Source of the DNA: Vibrio gazogenes
Lineage (GTDB): Bacteria; Pseudomonadota; Gammaproteobacteria; Enterobacterales; Vibrionaceae
Length of the DNA stretch: 64,000 nucleotides
Assembly: GCF_002196515.1 (NCBI RefSeq)
Contig: NZ_CP018836.1
Coordinates: 868,001-932,000 of the forward strand
Reading direction: 5' to 3'
Shown here: in pieces, positions 49,607-59,211 of the stretch
How the letters are laid out: each line of letters starts with the position of its first letter
Numbering within the stretch: position 1 is the stretch's first letter
Notes under the pieces: generated by a model
The model's database searches: none
What the model saw: the letters and a program-made list of their open reading frames with translations, nothing else
What the model was told of the DNA's origin: nothing
Made by a program: the position numbers and the translations under genes

Positions 49607-50233
49607 TTAAGCCTCTGCAACCACTCGGGGAAACCGGACATAGAATGCAACCACGCCTCCGGCACACAATACCCCGATCAAACTCAATAGAATCGTATTC
49701 ACTTCAAACCACAACACCAGATAGAACGACGTCGCGAGCGTCCCCAATGCGCTGCCCAAAGTCGAGACAAAATAGAGCTTACCGGCAACCTGCCCGCTAC
49801 GCCCGGAGTCACTGACGAGCAAACGGATCGAATAAGGCGAGATCATCCCTAAAATCAAAGTCGGCAGGAAAAACAGCAGCATAGACGCGACTAATGAGCC
49901 ATAACGCGGGTCCTCTATCCGGATGAAAACCTGTTCCATAACGGTTTCACCCCAGAACACCAGCGGGAGTAAAGTCACGGCACCACACAGATAAAGTAAG
50001 CTGAATTTACGCAAAGAAGGGCAATGCATCGACCACTGTCCGCCCAGCAGATAACCGGCCGACAATGCCACCATAAAAATGGTGATAATACTGCCCCACA
50101 CATAAATACTGCTGCCAAAGTAAGGCGCCAGAATTCGCCCCCCCATCAGCTCGACCGACATGATGCAAAAGCCGCTCAGAAAAGCGAGTAAAAAAATAAA
50201 CCGATTCTTCAACAATCCATTGCCAAACGTCAT
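49607..50233 (-). CDS. membrane half of spermidine-synthase-like pair
   Basis: Predicted 208-aa protein with ~6 helices. AFLSGFCIMSVELMGGRILA and GSSIYVWGSIITIFMVALSA, then YSIRLLVSDSGRSGQVAGKL and YFVSTLGSALGTLATSFYLV, are the conserved marks of the MFS-like membrane domain fused to spermidine-synthase-like proteins in many bacteria. It ends 4 bp before the 48694-49602 gene, so the two are one operon. Function of the pair unknown. Confidence 0.8.
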   Translation of the reverse strand: MTFGNGLLKNRFIFLLAFLSGFCIMSVELMGGRILAPYFGSSIYVWGSIITIFMVALSAGYLLGGQWSMHCPSLRKFSLLYLCGAVTLLPLVFWGETVMEQVFIRIEDPRYGSLVASMLLFFLPTLILGMISPYSIRLLVSDSGRSGQVAGKLYFVSTLGSALGTLATSFYLVLWFEVNTILLSLIGVLCAGGVVAFYVRFPRVVAEA

Positions 50234-50398
50234 ATGATTCCTATTGCGATTACAAGATTAAAAATTCGCCACTCTCATAATATTTGCAGGAATCATTCAT
50301 ATAGCAAGTCGAATCATCAATAATCACTGTGCGGAAGACACACATTTCAGAATGGTATTCAATCAACCAGAGTGTTAATTAATCAATGCGCGTGGCAT

Positions 50399-51301
50399 TT
50401 AATAAAAATAGTAACCAATTTTGAGATAACTGGCACGAATGTGCTCGATCAACAGCCGGATCTTATTCGGCGGCTGACGGGTAAACGGATAAATCGCGTA
50501 GACCCCAAGCCTTTTACCGACTTGCATTGGGAATAAATCAATTAATGTCCCATCCTGTAAATCCGGGTACACCAGACAACGTGGCAGATAGGCAATCCCA
50601 TAGCCGCTCAGCGCCGCCTTTCTCAGTGCAACCGCATTGTCACTGGAAAAACTCCCCGACACTTTCAACAAATAGTTGCCATCCGGACCTTTAAATTCCC
50701 AGTCACTGGCACCGGTAGACTGATATACATATTGCAGGCAATTGTGATGGACCAGATCTTCAGGCCGATACGGCATACCCGCCCGGGCAATATAACTGGC
50801 CGTTGCACACACCACCCACTGTGAATCAATAATGTGTCGGGCAATTAAACTGGAATCATTCAGTAACCCGGTCCGAATCACCAGATCATAGCCTTCACCA
50901 ATCGGATCAACAAAGCGATTATCCAGCGACATATCTACCGTCAGCCCCGGATGCATCTGACAAAACTCGGCAATCGCCTCTGCCAATAGCAATTCACCGG
51001 AAATCGTCGGTACTGACATACGGATGTGCCCACTGAGGTTTTCACCATATCCGGCTACCGCATCAAATGCTTCCTGAGTGGCTTGCTTCACATTTTTAGC
51101 ACCTTGTAGCAAGGCTTTTCCCGCTTCCGTCAGGGTAAGTTTGCGGGTTGTCCGGTACAAAAGTTGCGCCCCGAGCTCTTTTTCCAGACGCGCAATACGT
51201 TTACTAACCACTGAATTAGTAAGGTTATTTTTCTCAGCAGCAAGACTAAAACTACCCAGTTCAACCACAGAAGAAAATAAAATCAGATCGTCAGCTCTCA
51301 T
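50399..51301 (-). CDS. LysR-family regulator of the lactate operon
   Basis: Predicted 300-aa LysR regulator. The N-terminal winged helix (LILFSSVVELGSFSLAAEKN, LTNSVVSKRIARLEKELGAQ, LLYRTTRKLTLTEAG) is followed by a periplasmic-binding-like effector domain. It is divergent from lldP with 198 bp between, the classic position for a controlling gene. The usual lactate regulator is LldR (GntR family), so LysR control would be a variant; the inducer is probably lactate or a product. Confidence 0.85.
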   Translation of the reverse strand: MRADDLILFSSVVELGSFSLAAEKNNLTNSVVSKRIARLEKELGAQLLYRTTRKLTLTEAGKALLQGAKNVKQATQEAFDAVAGYGENLSGHIRMSVPTISGELLLAEAIAEFCQMHPGLTVDMSLDNRFVDPIGEGYDLVIRTGLLNDSSLIARHIIDSQWVVCATASYIARAGMPYRPEDLVHHNCLQYVYQSTGASDWEFKGPDGNYLLKVSGSFSSDNAVALRKAALSGYGIAYLPRCLVYPDLQDGTLIDLFPMQVGKRLGVYAIYPFTRQPPNKIRLLIEHIRASYLKIGYYFY

Positions 51302-51499
51302 TTAATTATGTCAATTTTGGAATCAATCATTTTCATTATTTCCATATATCCACAAAAAATAAAGCGCTAAATTCACACCGACTTAACAAAAACACCATAA
51401 ATAAAAACAAATTGTAGCTCTGCCCGTGTGACCCGTGATCGTGATACATGAAGCGTCGCCATCTCACATGGCTCATGCTACAAACAAGGAAGTAACCCA

Positions 51500-53197
51500 A
51501 TGCGTGAAACATTATTAGCCTTACTGGCATTTTCTCCGATTGTTGTCGCGGCAATCTTGCTCGTCGGTTTGAACTGGCCGGCAAAAAAAGCGATGCCTAT
51601 AGCATTCGGTCTGACGGTGGTGATTGCTTTATTCGGCTGGGATATGTCCGCCAATCGAGTGCTCGCCTCCGTATTACAGGGATTAGGGATCACCGTTTCT
51701 GTCCTCTGGATCGTCTTCGGTGCTATTTTTCTGCTCAACACCCTCAAACACAGCGGTGCTATTACGGTGATTCGCAATGGCTTTACCGATATCTCGCCGG
51801 ATCGACGTATTCAGGCCATCATTATTGCCTGGTGCTTCGGATCTTTTATTGAAGGCGCTTCCGGCTTCGGCACCCCCGCCGCCATTGCAGCACCGTTACT
51901 GGTTGCGATTGGTTTCCCGGCACTGGCAGCGGTGTTGATGGGGATGATGATTCAATCGACCCCGGTGTCTTTCGGTGCGGTCGGCACCCCGATTCTGGTC
52001 GGTGTCAGTAAAGGACTCGATAATCACCATATCAGCCAGCTACTGGCGGAACACGGGTCCAGTTGGGAGAGCTATCTACAACAGATCACCACCAGCGTTG
52101 CACTCATCCATGCCACCGTCGGCACCCTGATGCCGGTTCTGATGGCCATGATGCTGACGCGCTTTTTCGGCAAAAATAAAAGCTGGACCGAAGGATTAGA
52201 TATTCTGCCATTCGCTCTGTTTGCCGGACTGGCCTTCACCATTCCTTACGCGCTGACCGGCGCACTGCTCGGCCCGGAATTCCCTTCACTGATCGGTGGA
52301 TTAGTCGGGCTCGCAGTCGTCGTCACTGCGGCGAAAAAAGGATTCCTCGTTCCCCGTTCTGTCTGGGATTTCCGCCCTGAGCACGAATGGCCTAACGAAT
52401 GGCTCGGCTCGCTGAAGATGGATCTGAGCACCATCCGCGCCAACCCGATGAGCCTCACCTTAGCGTGGACGCCTTACCTGCTCCTTGCCGTGATCCTCGT
52501 CGCAAGCCGCGTCAGTCCTGACTTCAAGGCACTATTACAGAGTCTCAACCTCTCATTTGCCAACATTCTCGGAGAAGTCGGTGTCAGTACCTCATTTCAG
52601 CCATTGTACTTACCCGGAGGGATTCTGGTGTTTGTGGCATTGATTGCCGTTCTGATTCAGGCCAGAAACCCGACGCCGATGATCCGCGCCCTTGGTGAAT
52701 CAAGTAAAACCCTGATCGGTGCAGGATTTGTGTTGGTCTTTACCATTCCGATGGTCCGGATCTTTATCAACTCCGGTGTCAACGGTGCTGATCTGTCCAG
52801 TATGCCGGTGACCACCGCTGATTTCGCCGCCGGACTGGTTGGCAATGCGTTTCCGGCGTTAAGCGCAACGGTCGGTGCACTCGGTGCCTTTATTGCCGGT
52901 TCAAATACCGTTTCCAATATGATGTTCAGTCAATTTCAGTTTGAAGTGGCCCACACGCTTTCGGTTTCAAGCGTGATTGTCATCGCCTTGCAAGCCGTCG
53001 GTGCCGCTGCCGGTAACATGATTGCCATTCACAATGTCGTCGCAGCATCAGCCACCGTCGGCCTGTTGGGCAGAGAAGGTGCAACCCTGCGTAAAACCAT
53101 TATCCCCACGGCATATTATCTGGTGGCAACCGGATTGATCGGATTACTGGTGATTTATGGATTTCATGCCACAGACGCCCTGATGAACTCAGTCTGA
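51500..53197 (+). CDS. lldP: L-lactate permease
   Basis: Predicted 565-aa lactate-proton symporter of the LctP family with ~13 helices. The conserved block SFIEGASGFGTPAAIAAPLL and SFGAVGTPILVG, and near the end AFIAGSNTVSNMMFSQFQFE and AAGNMIAIHNVVAASATVGL, are typical. AAGGAAG precedes the ATG. It lies upstream of lutABC in the same direction with ~125 bp between. It supplies lactate to the Lut oxidase. Confidence 0.93.
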   Translation: MRETLLALLAFSPIVVAAILLVGLNWPAKKAMPIAFGLTVVIALFGWDMSANRVLASVLQGLGITVSVLWIVFGAIFLLNTLKHSGAITVIRNGFTDISPDRRIQAIIIAWCFGSFIEGASGFGTPAAIAAPLLVAIGFPALAAVLMGMMIQSTPVSFGAVGTPILVGVSKGLDNHHISQLLAEHGSSWESYLQQITTSVALIHATVGTLMPVLMAMMLTRFFGKNKSWTEGLDILPFALFAGLAFTIPYALTGALLGPEFPSLIGGLVGLAVVVTAAKKGFLVPRSVWDFRPEHEWPNEWLGSLKMDLSTIRANPMSLTLAWTPYLLLAVILVASRVSPDFKALLQSLNLSFANILGEVGVSTSFQPLYLPGGILVFVALIAVLIQARNPTPMIRALGESSKTLIGAGFVLVFTIPMVRIFINSGVNGADLSSMPVTTADFAAGLVGNAFPALSATVGALGAFIAGSNTVSNMMFSQFQFEVAHTLSVSSVIVIALQAVGAAAGNMIAIHNVVAASATVGLLGREGATLRKTIIPTAYYLVATGLIGLLVIYGFHATDALMNSV

Positions 53198-53323
53198 CCC
53201 CTGAGAATTCACCACTAGAATTACGAATCGGCCATCACTCTTCTTTCCAACCGACATTCCCCCAACGTCGTGTTTCTTTGAGTGTGATGGCCTTATCTAC
53301 TCATGCATTCACTGGAGAGGCTT

Positions 53324-54112
53324 ATGAGAATTTACCCAGCGAAACCAGACAAAGTCTATTTCTACGCGACTTGTCTGGTGGATCTATTCGACCCCGATGC
53401 GGGGCTCGATGCCATCACCCTGCTCAAGCAGCAAAATATCGAAGTCATTTACGTTGAAAAACAGACCTGCTGCGGCCAACCGGCCTACACATCGGGCTAT
53501 GATGATGAAGCCAAATCCGTCGCGCTGAGCCAAATCGCGCTGTTTCCCGAACCTTATCCCGTGATTGTGTTATCCGGCTCTTGCGGCGGAATGATGCATC
53601 ACCATTATCGCCGCCTCTTCGCAGGCAGCGCGCAGGAAACCATGGTCAATGCCTTCTGTGATCGGGTGTTTGAATTTACCGAGTTTCTGGTCCATGTCTG
53701 TCGCGCCAAACTGCAAGATCACGGCCCGGACACATCAGTGGTAATGCATACCTCGTGTGCCGCCCGACGAGAAATGAATGTGCATGTCACCGCCACTCAA
53801 CTGCTCAATCAACTTGAGCACGTCGAACTGAAAATACAAGACTATGAAAGCGAATGTTGTGGCTTCGGCGGCACGTTCTCTGTGCGCCACCCGAACATTT
53901 CTCAAGCCATGGTGGAAGATAAAACCCATCATCTCAAAGCGACACAGGCCGATCATCTGGTGAGCGCCGACTGGGGTTGCTTACTCAATATCAACGGTGC
54001 GCTGGAGTTTCAGCACCAGCAGGGCAAGACGACCACCATGCAAGGGCGTCATTTAGCCAGTTTCTTACGCGCAAGAACGTTACCTAAGCCAACACAGGAG
54101 CAATCATCATGA
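53324..54112 (+). CDS. lutA: L-lactate utilization protein LutA
   Basis: Predicted 262-aa protein with two CCG-type domains: EKQTCCGQPAYTSGY and ESECCGFGGTFSVRHPNISQ, plus SGSCGGMMHHHY and MHTSCAARRE. These cysteine-rich CCG motifs bind iron-sulfur or related centres. LutA (YkgE) is one of three subunits of the lactate oxidase complex that makes pyruvate. GGAGAGG lies before the ATG at 53324. It overlaps lutB by ATGA. Confidence 0.92.
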   Translation: MRIYPAKPDKVYFYATCLVDLFDPDAGLDAITLLKQQNIEVIYVEKQTCCGQPAYTSGYDDEAKSVALSQIALFPEPYPVIVLSGSCGGMMHHHYRRLFAGSAQETMVNAFCDRVFEFTEFLVHVCRAKLQDHGPDTSVVMHTSCAARREMNVHVTATQLLNQLEHVELKIQDYESECCGFGGTFSVRHPNISQAMVEDKTHHLKATQADHLVSADWGCLLNINGALEFQHQQGKTTTMQGRHLASFLRARTLPKPTQEQSS

Positions 54113-55554
54113 ATGACTCTCCGCAACAATTTCATGCCCAGGCCAAAGCAGCGCTTGATGATGCCCAGCTCCGCGCCAATTTTCGCGGAGCGATGGACTA
54201 TCTGCAAAGCAAACGCAAAGCCGCATTCGCCGACCCGCAAGAAGAAAAACAGACCCGGGATCTGGCACAAGCGATCCGTCAGCGTTGCCTGAGTAAACTG
54301 CCGCAACTCTTAGAACAACTGGAAGCCAACTGTCAGAAAAACGGGATTCAGGTGCATTGGGCTGACAATGCCGCACAGGCCAATACCATGATTGCCGGAA
54401 TTGCTGAACACCACCGGGCGTCCCTGATGGTCAAGGGTAAGTCGATGGTCAGTGAAGAGATAGAACTCAATCATGAAATGGCTAAGCACGGAGTGACCTG
54501 TCTGGAAAGTGACATGGGCGAGTACATTATTCAGCTCGACGGTGACAAACCTTCACATATCATCATGCCGGCTATTCATAAAAATAAGCAGGAGGTCAGC
54601 GACACGTTCCGCGATAACCTGCCGGACTTTCAGCCCACCACCGATGTCGATCGTTTAATTGAGACCGGACGCGCCCAGCTCAGGGAAAAATTCCGCACTG
54701 CGGATATCGGTTTATCCGGTGTCAATTTTGCCGTGGCAGAGACCGGCACGCTGTGTCTGGTCGAAAATGAGGGCAACGGCCGGATGTCCACCACCGTGCC
54801 GAACGTCCATATCGCCATCACCGGCATCGAAAAAGTGGTGGAATTTCTCACCGATGTGCCCCCGTTATTCAGTGCGTTAACCCGTTCCGCCACCGGTCAG
54901 ACGATCAGTACCTATTTCAATATGATCACCTCCCCCCGTCGGGCCGGTGAGAAAGACGGCCCGCAAGAAGTCCATCTGGTACTGCTCGACAACGGGCGCA
55001 GCCAAGCCTATCGCGATGAAGAGTTACGCAAAACGCTGCAATGTATCCGCTGTGGCGCCTGTATGAATCACTGTCCGGTTTACACCCGAATCGGCGGTCA
55101 CGCCTATGGCACTGTCTATCCCGGTCCGATTGGCAAAATTATTTCCCCGCATCTGATGGGGCTCGAAGCGACCCAAGATCTGGTCACTGCATCAAGTTTG
55201 TGCGGCGCTTGCGGCGAAGTCTGCCCGGTTCGGATTCCGATTCCCGACATGTTATTGCGGCTGCGCCGTGAAGCAAAACATGCGCCAAAGCCCGGCCTCG
55301 AAGCCATGCGCGGTCAGAAGTCGGCTTATAAACCCACCGAAAAACTCGCGATGCGTAGTTTTGCGTATTCTGCCACCCACCCGACCATTTACCGGATCGG
55401 GACGCGCCTTGCCGGACAGATGAGGCATTTGATTCCGGCCAAGCTGGGTCCGTGGACGCAGTGCCGAACCGCGCCGAAACCGGCTGCCAAAACCTTGCAT
55501 CAATTGATGAAAGAACGCGCTCGCCAGCCACAAAAACAAGGAGAATCGTCATGA
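54109..55554 (+). CDS. lutB: L-lactate utilization iron-sulfur protein LutB
   Basis: Predicted 481-aa protein. The N-terminal ~310 residues form an LUD domain (MVKGKSMVSEEIELNHEMAK, VAETGTLCLVENEGNGRMST). Two 4Fe-4S clusters follow: CIRCGACMNHCPVYTRIGGH and CGACGEVCPVRIPIPDMLLR. It transfers electrons from lactate oxidation. Starts overlap lutA (ATGA) and it overlaps lutC (ATGA), so the three are translationally coupled. Confidence 0.93.
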   Translation: MNDSPQQFHAQAKAALDDAQLRANFRGAMDYLQSKRKAAFADPQEEKQTRDLAQAIRQRCLSKLPQLLEQLEANCQKNGIQVHWADNAAQANTMIAGIAEHHRASLMVKGKSMVSEEIELNHEMAKHGVTCLESDMGEYIIQLDGDKPSHIIMPAIHKNKQEVSDTFRDNLPDFQPTTDVDRLIETGRAQLREKFRTADIGLSGVNFAVAETGTLCLVENEGNGRMSTTVPNVHIAITGIEKVVEFLTDVPPLFSALTRSATGQTISTYFNMITSPRRAGEKDGPQEVHLVLLDNGRSQAYRDEELRKTLQCIRCGACMNHCPVYTRIGGHAYGTVYPGPIGKIISPHLMGLEATQDLVTASSLCGACGEVCPVRIPIPDMLLRLRREAKHAPKPGLEAMRGQKSAYKPTEKLAMRSFAYSATHPTIYRIGTRLAGQMRHLIPAKLGPWTQCRTAPKPAAKTLHQLMKERARQPQKQGESS

Positions 55555-56210
55555 ACCACGCCAGACAGCAGATTTTCAGCCGCCTCAAGGCTGCCCAACC
55601 CGAGCCTCTGGAGAATGGTTCGGCTGAGCTTGCCCGCGATTTTGCTCATCACCACTTCAGTACAGATGAAAAATTAACGCACTTCACGACTGCACTAACA
55701 GCAAACCATGCGCAGGTATTACCGATTGAACGACTACAATTGATGAGCACCCTTCATCAATTATGCCAAGACCACGGTTGGCAACACGCGGCGATCGGTA
55801 CCAGTAGCCAGTGGCATCATGATTTTCGTCAAGGGCTGGAGCGCATTCAGATCACCGAATATCAGCAGACCATCGAGCAGTGGAAAGATGATTTATTCAC
55901 CACCATTGATGTGGGCCTGACCGACACGCGTGCCGGTATTGCCGACAGCGGTGCACTGGTGCTTTGGCCGGATATCCACCAGCCACGCACCTTGTCACTG
56001 GTCCCCCCTTGTCATGTGGCCGTAATCCGTCAATCGACGCTGTTTAACAGTTTTACCGAACTGATGATCGCGCAACAGTGGCATCAACAGATGCCAACCA
56101 ATGTCGTCTTGATCGCCGGCCCGTCCAAAACAGCAGATATTCAGCAGACGTTAGCTTATGGCGCACACGGGCCACGGGAGTTAATTGTGATTGTGTTGGT
56201 GGATGAGTAA
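55551..56210 (+). CDS. lutC: L-lactate utilization protein LutC
   Basis: Predicted 219-aa LUD-domain protein. VGLTDTRAGIADSGALVLWP and LVPPCHVAVIRQSTLF, then LIAGPSKTADIQQTLAYGAH and GPRELIVIVL, are the conserved LutC end. AAGGAG precedes the ATG at 55551, which overlaps lutB by 4 bp; a longer in-frame start inside lutB is unlikely. Completes the lactate oxidase. A dispersed repeat begins 30 bp after its stop. Confidence 0.92.
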   Translation: MNHARQQIFSRLKAAQPEPLENGSAELARDFAHHHFSTDEKLTHFTTALTANHAQVLPIERLQLMSTLHQLCQDHGWQHAAIGTSSQWHHDFRQGLERIQITEYQQTIEQWKDDLFTTIDVGLTDTRAGIADSGALVLWPDIHQPRTLSLVPPCHVAVIRQSTLFNSFTELMIAQQWHQQMPTNVVLIAGPSKTADIQQTLAYGAHGPRELIVIVLVDE

Positions 56211-56239
56211 GTTTTCGGAGGATTGAGGTTTGGGGCGCG

Positions 56240-56905
56240 GTTACTTTTGTCGATTTCAATGATATTTTCGACAGCGCCCCTGTTCCTTTTGATAGATGCT
56301 TTTGATAAGTGTCAATGGAACCAAAAGCATCTTTTTGGGTTCAGTGCGCGTTATCAGGGGCGGATTGATTTAGATCCTGCTCAGCTCTTTTGTTAGAGAA
56401 TTGCTTAAAATTCATCCATGCATTTTACCCTGAGAGCATCGTTCAAGTTAGCTTTAAAAATGTTTCTCTCAACTCAAATCAACCACTCAACCAAGAAAAT
56501 CATTCATGGAAGAATGATTAAGCTTTTCCGGGCAGGACGCCCGTAAAAGCTGGTTCTGGACAACGCACGACCAAGCCCAACAAAAAAGATTTTCTGGTTA
56601 CTCTTGCATCTTGGCAAGAGTAACTGGCGCACAGAACACCGATGCTTCTGAAATTGAGGAACGCAATTGTGCGTCAAATTTCGGAGCCGAAGGCTGGGGA
56701 GATGAATATTGTGGCGCTGTTGTTTGGTGCGCAATGAGTTTATTAGTTTCTGCGGCATCTGATGCACGCGCCCCAGGTACTTTTGGCGTTCCAAAAGAAC
56801 GCTTTAGTTCGTGGACGCTGGCCGGGTCGCTTTTATTCGCTCCTGCTCACGAAAAGCTTAAAATTCATCCATGAATTTCACCCTGAGAGCATCGATCAAT
56901 TTGGG
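56240..56905 (+). repeat. Structured dispersed repeat, copy C with leading and trailing parts
   Basis: The core 56459-56676 matches copies A and B but with compensating changes: AATCATTC/GAATGATT in hairpin 1 and GTTACTCTTGC/GCAAGAGTAAC in hairpin 3. The leading part (56240-56458) resembles the leader next to the orphan toxin modules and on the minus strand includes GAVENIIEID, matching GAVENAIE at the start of the orphan pretoxins. The trailing part 56677-56905 is repeated at 58157-58394. No gene is seen here. Confidence 0.7.
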
Positions 56906-56971
56906 GGTTGGGATGCAAATATGGCGAAAAATTAACTATTGACACCATACTCGTCTGTTAGTGCGTACTTT

Positions 56972-57508
56972 TTACGAATGCATTTTTGCGTGAGCCCGGA
57001 GCTTTTTTAACGCCCAATCATAGTGGCTTGGCATCGCAGATACACAGTAACTTCCTAGCGTTGTTGTGCCCGTCCAATCGAAATACTGTTTAGTGAAAAG
57101 TGCCTCATTAGTAAAACTTTTAGCTAACTCGAGTGACGCTTTATGACTTTCCTGAACCAATTGCTTTGCTGCCGACAACTCTGTTTCTTGGTGCTTTTGC
57201 CAAAATTCAATGTTCATTTGGCCGTATGTTTTCCAATTATATGGTTCAGGTAGAAAACTTACCTTCTGTCCCGCCATGTTTGAATTAACCCACTTCAGTA
57301 ACAACTGATGCCATTCGTACAGATGTATCAATACATCTCGCAGGTTTCGGTCGCGAGCCCAATGTAATTCCTTTTTACCCTTGTCACTGGAAAAATCAAA
57401 CTCAGTATTTAACACACTTTCAGGCATTGAATCGATATACCGAAATAGCTTTGTAAAACTCTCATCAGCTTGATGAATTAACTCTTCTTTAGTCTTCGGT
57501 CTTGCCAT
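56972..57508 (-). CDS. ClbS/DfsB-family four-helix protein
   Basis: Predicted 178-aa protein. The beginning MARPKTKEELIHQADESFTK, then RDVLIHLYEWHQLLLKWV, PEPYNWKTYGQMNIEFWQKH, and the end (LGSYCVSAMPSHYDWALKKL) match the ClbS/DfsB (DUF1706) family of DinB-like proteins. ClbS protects producers against colibactin, but most members have unknown roles. Full length. GGGG lies before the ATG. It stands alone between repeat copies; GTTAGTGC occurs on both sides (56956 and inverted near 57530), hinting at a cassette. Confidence 0.75.
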   Translation of the reverse strand: MARPKTKEELIHQADESFTKLFRYIDSMPESVLNTEFDFSSDKGKKELHWARDRNLRDVLIHLYEWHQLLLKWVNSNMAGQKVSFLPEPYNWKTYGQMNIEFWQKHQETELSAAKQLVQESHKASLELAKSFTNEALFTKQYFDWTGTTTLGSYCVSAMPSHYDWALKKLRAHAKMHS

Positions 57509-57947
57509 AACAAACCCCGTTCATCGTCTACAGATAAGCACTAACAGTTTATTATATAGAACCACTCTATAGGAATACCTCTGTATAACCTGCTGTCATC
57601 CAATAAAATACTTCACATAATCTTATGAAAACACGTATGAAAAATATCAGTAAAACATCATACCAAGCAGAAATTACAGCTCTGTACCGTCTAACCTGCG
57701 CACAATTGATTCACCCACGCTACCGCCATATATCCTCTTATCATATATCCCGAATAAGCACCTAAACACGCTACATAGCATTGAATAGGTTACAGAAAAC
57801 ATCCAGAAATAATTGGCTGAGATATGACATTCTTTGATGTAGGTAGGGTTTGCAATAAATTGCAGTGTTTTAACAATCAGTACGGTGTGATGTAGTGACT
57901 TAGTATGCCCGAACTTCATCTAACAAATCGGCCTGAAAAATATTCCC
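57509..57947. other. gene-poor spacer
   Basis: AT-rich DNA without a gene that can be supported. One open frame of ~81 codons on the minus strand (57674-57919) has no recognisable features. Confidence 0.5.
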
Positions 57948-58394
57948 CCCAACTCAAATCAACCACCCAACCAAGAAAACCATTCATGGAAGAATGGTTA
58001 GGCTTTTCCGGGCAGGACGCCCGTAAAAGCTGGTTCTGGACAACGTGCGACCAAGCCAAACAAAAAAGATTTTCTGGTTCGTCTTTCATCTCTGAAAGAT
58101 GAACTGGCGCACAAGACACCAATGCCTCTGAAATCGAAAAACGCAATTGTGCGTCAAATTTCGGGGCCGAAGGCTGGGGAGATGAATATTGTGGCGCTGT
58201 TGTTTGGTGCGCAATGAGTTTATTAATTTCTGCGGCATCTGATGCACGCGCCCCAGGTACTTTTGGCGTTCCAAAAGTACCCAAAAGAACGGTTTAGTTC
58301 GTGGACGCTGGCCGGGGCGCTTTTATTCGCTCCTGCTCACGAAAAGCTTAAAATTCATCCATGAATTTTACCCTGAGCTCATCGATCAATTTGG
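57948..58394 (+). repeat. Structured dispersed repeat, copy D with trailing part
   Basis: Core 57948-58156 has hairpin 1 as AACCATTC/GAATGGTT with loop ATGGAA, and hairpin 3 as GTTCGTCTTTC/GAAAGATGAAC. The trailing part 58157-58394 matches that of copy C (56677-56905) with an extra TACCCAAAAG. Confidence 0.75.
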
Positions 58395-58408
58395 CTTCGC
58401 CTTAAAGA

Positions 58409-58625
58409 GATTTCACCCAATTCAAATCAACCACCCAACCAAGAAAATCATTCATGGATGAATGATTAGGCTTTTCCGGGCAGGACGCCCGTAAAAGCTG
58501 GTTCTGGACAACGCACGACTCCATCAAACAAAAAAGATTTTCTGGTTCGTCTTTCATCTCTGAAAGATGAACTGGCGCACAGAACACCGCAGTTTCTGAA
58601 ATTGAGGAACGCAATTGTGCGTCAA
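58409..58625 (+). repeat. Structured dispersed repeat, copy E
   Basis: Tandem to copy D. Hairpin 1 is AATCATTC/GAATGATT (the C:G to T:A pair change again), hairpin 3 as in copy D. The trailing part is absent. Confidence 0.75.
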
Positions 58626-59025
58626 AATTCGGGGGCGAAAGCTGGGAAAGCGGTTAGGGATTTCCGAGTAGGATATATATCCCTGAAGCCGAAAAATTAA
58701 TTACATCATATTTCAGTACCAAAAACTAAAATAATAATATCACTCTAAATAATTCATAACATGAATATTTTAAACAATAATCAGCATGTGAAATTATCGC
58801 TATTTTCATCCAGCCATCATATTGATAAAAACAATATTAGCAACATATTACCAATTTGTTGTTTACAAAATAATATACAGGTGATAATTTAATTAACAAC
58901 GTGTTAATGCAATAATATTAATAGCTAATTTAAAAATAAAATGTTCAGAAATTGGTTCTGACGAGTAACAAGTTCCATAAAAGAGTGACTGATAGTCACT
59001 TCTTTATATTTTATAAATAATAACA
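58626..59025. other. AT-rich spacer before the MFS island
   Basis: About 400 bp of strongly AT-rich sequence (for example TTACAAAATAATATACAGGT). No gene seen. It probably contains the promoter of the 59026-60882 genes and may be a target for H-NS. Confidence 0.45.
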
Positions 59026-59211
59026 ATGGGAGGATGTGAAAACCAATTAGAATTTCAATTAAAAGCAGCCCTAAACTTAGGTTTAACTGAAAAAGAGATT
59101 AAAGAAGCGTTTATCCAAGTCTGTGTATTCGCTGGTAATGCGAGAGCCATAAATGCTGCGAGAATATTTTATGATAAAGTTCTGGAGTCAACAGTAGAAA
59201 ATGATAAATAA
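59026..59211 (+). pseudogene. carboxymuconolactone-decarboxylase-like C-terminal fragment
   Basis: Predicted 61 aa: NQLEFQLKAALNLGLTEKEI, KEAFIQVCVFAGNARAINAA, RIFYDKVLE. This matches the end of AhpD/CMD-type helical proteins, whose usual length is 100-130 aa; the catalytic CxxC half is missing. No ribosome site is seen at the ATG. Its stop overlaps the start of the MFS gene, so it may still provide translational coupling. Likely a remnant. Confidence 0.55.

Noticed and set aside
57674..57919. 81-codon open frame on the minus strand
   Set aside because: No ribosome site, no family features, and the N-terminal part runs into the dispersed repeat.
56504..58284. Open frames inside the dispersed repeats (for example MERQKYLGRVHQMPQ...)
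   Set aside because: They recur because the DNA recurs; indels between copies break the frames, while the hairpins are conserved.
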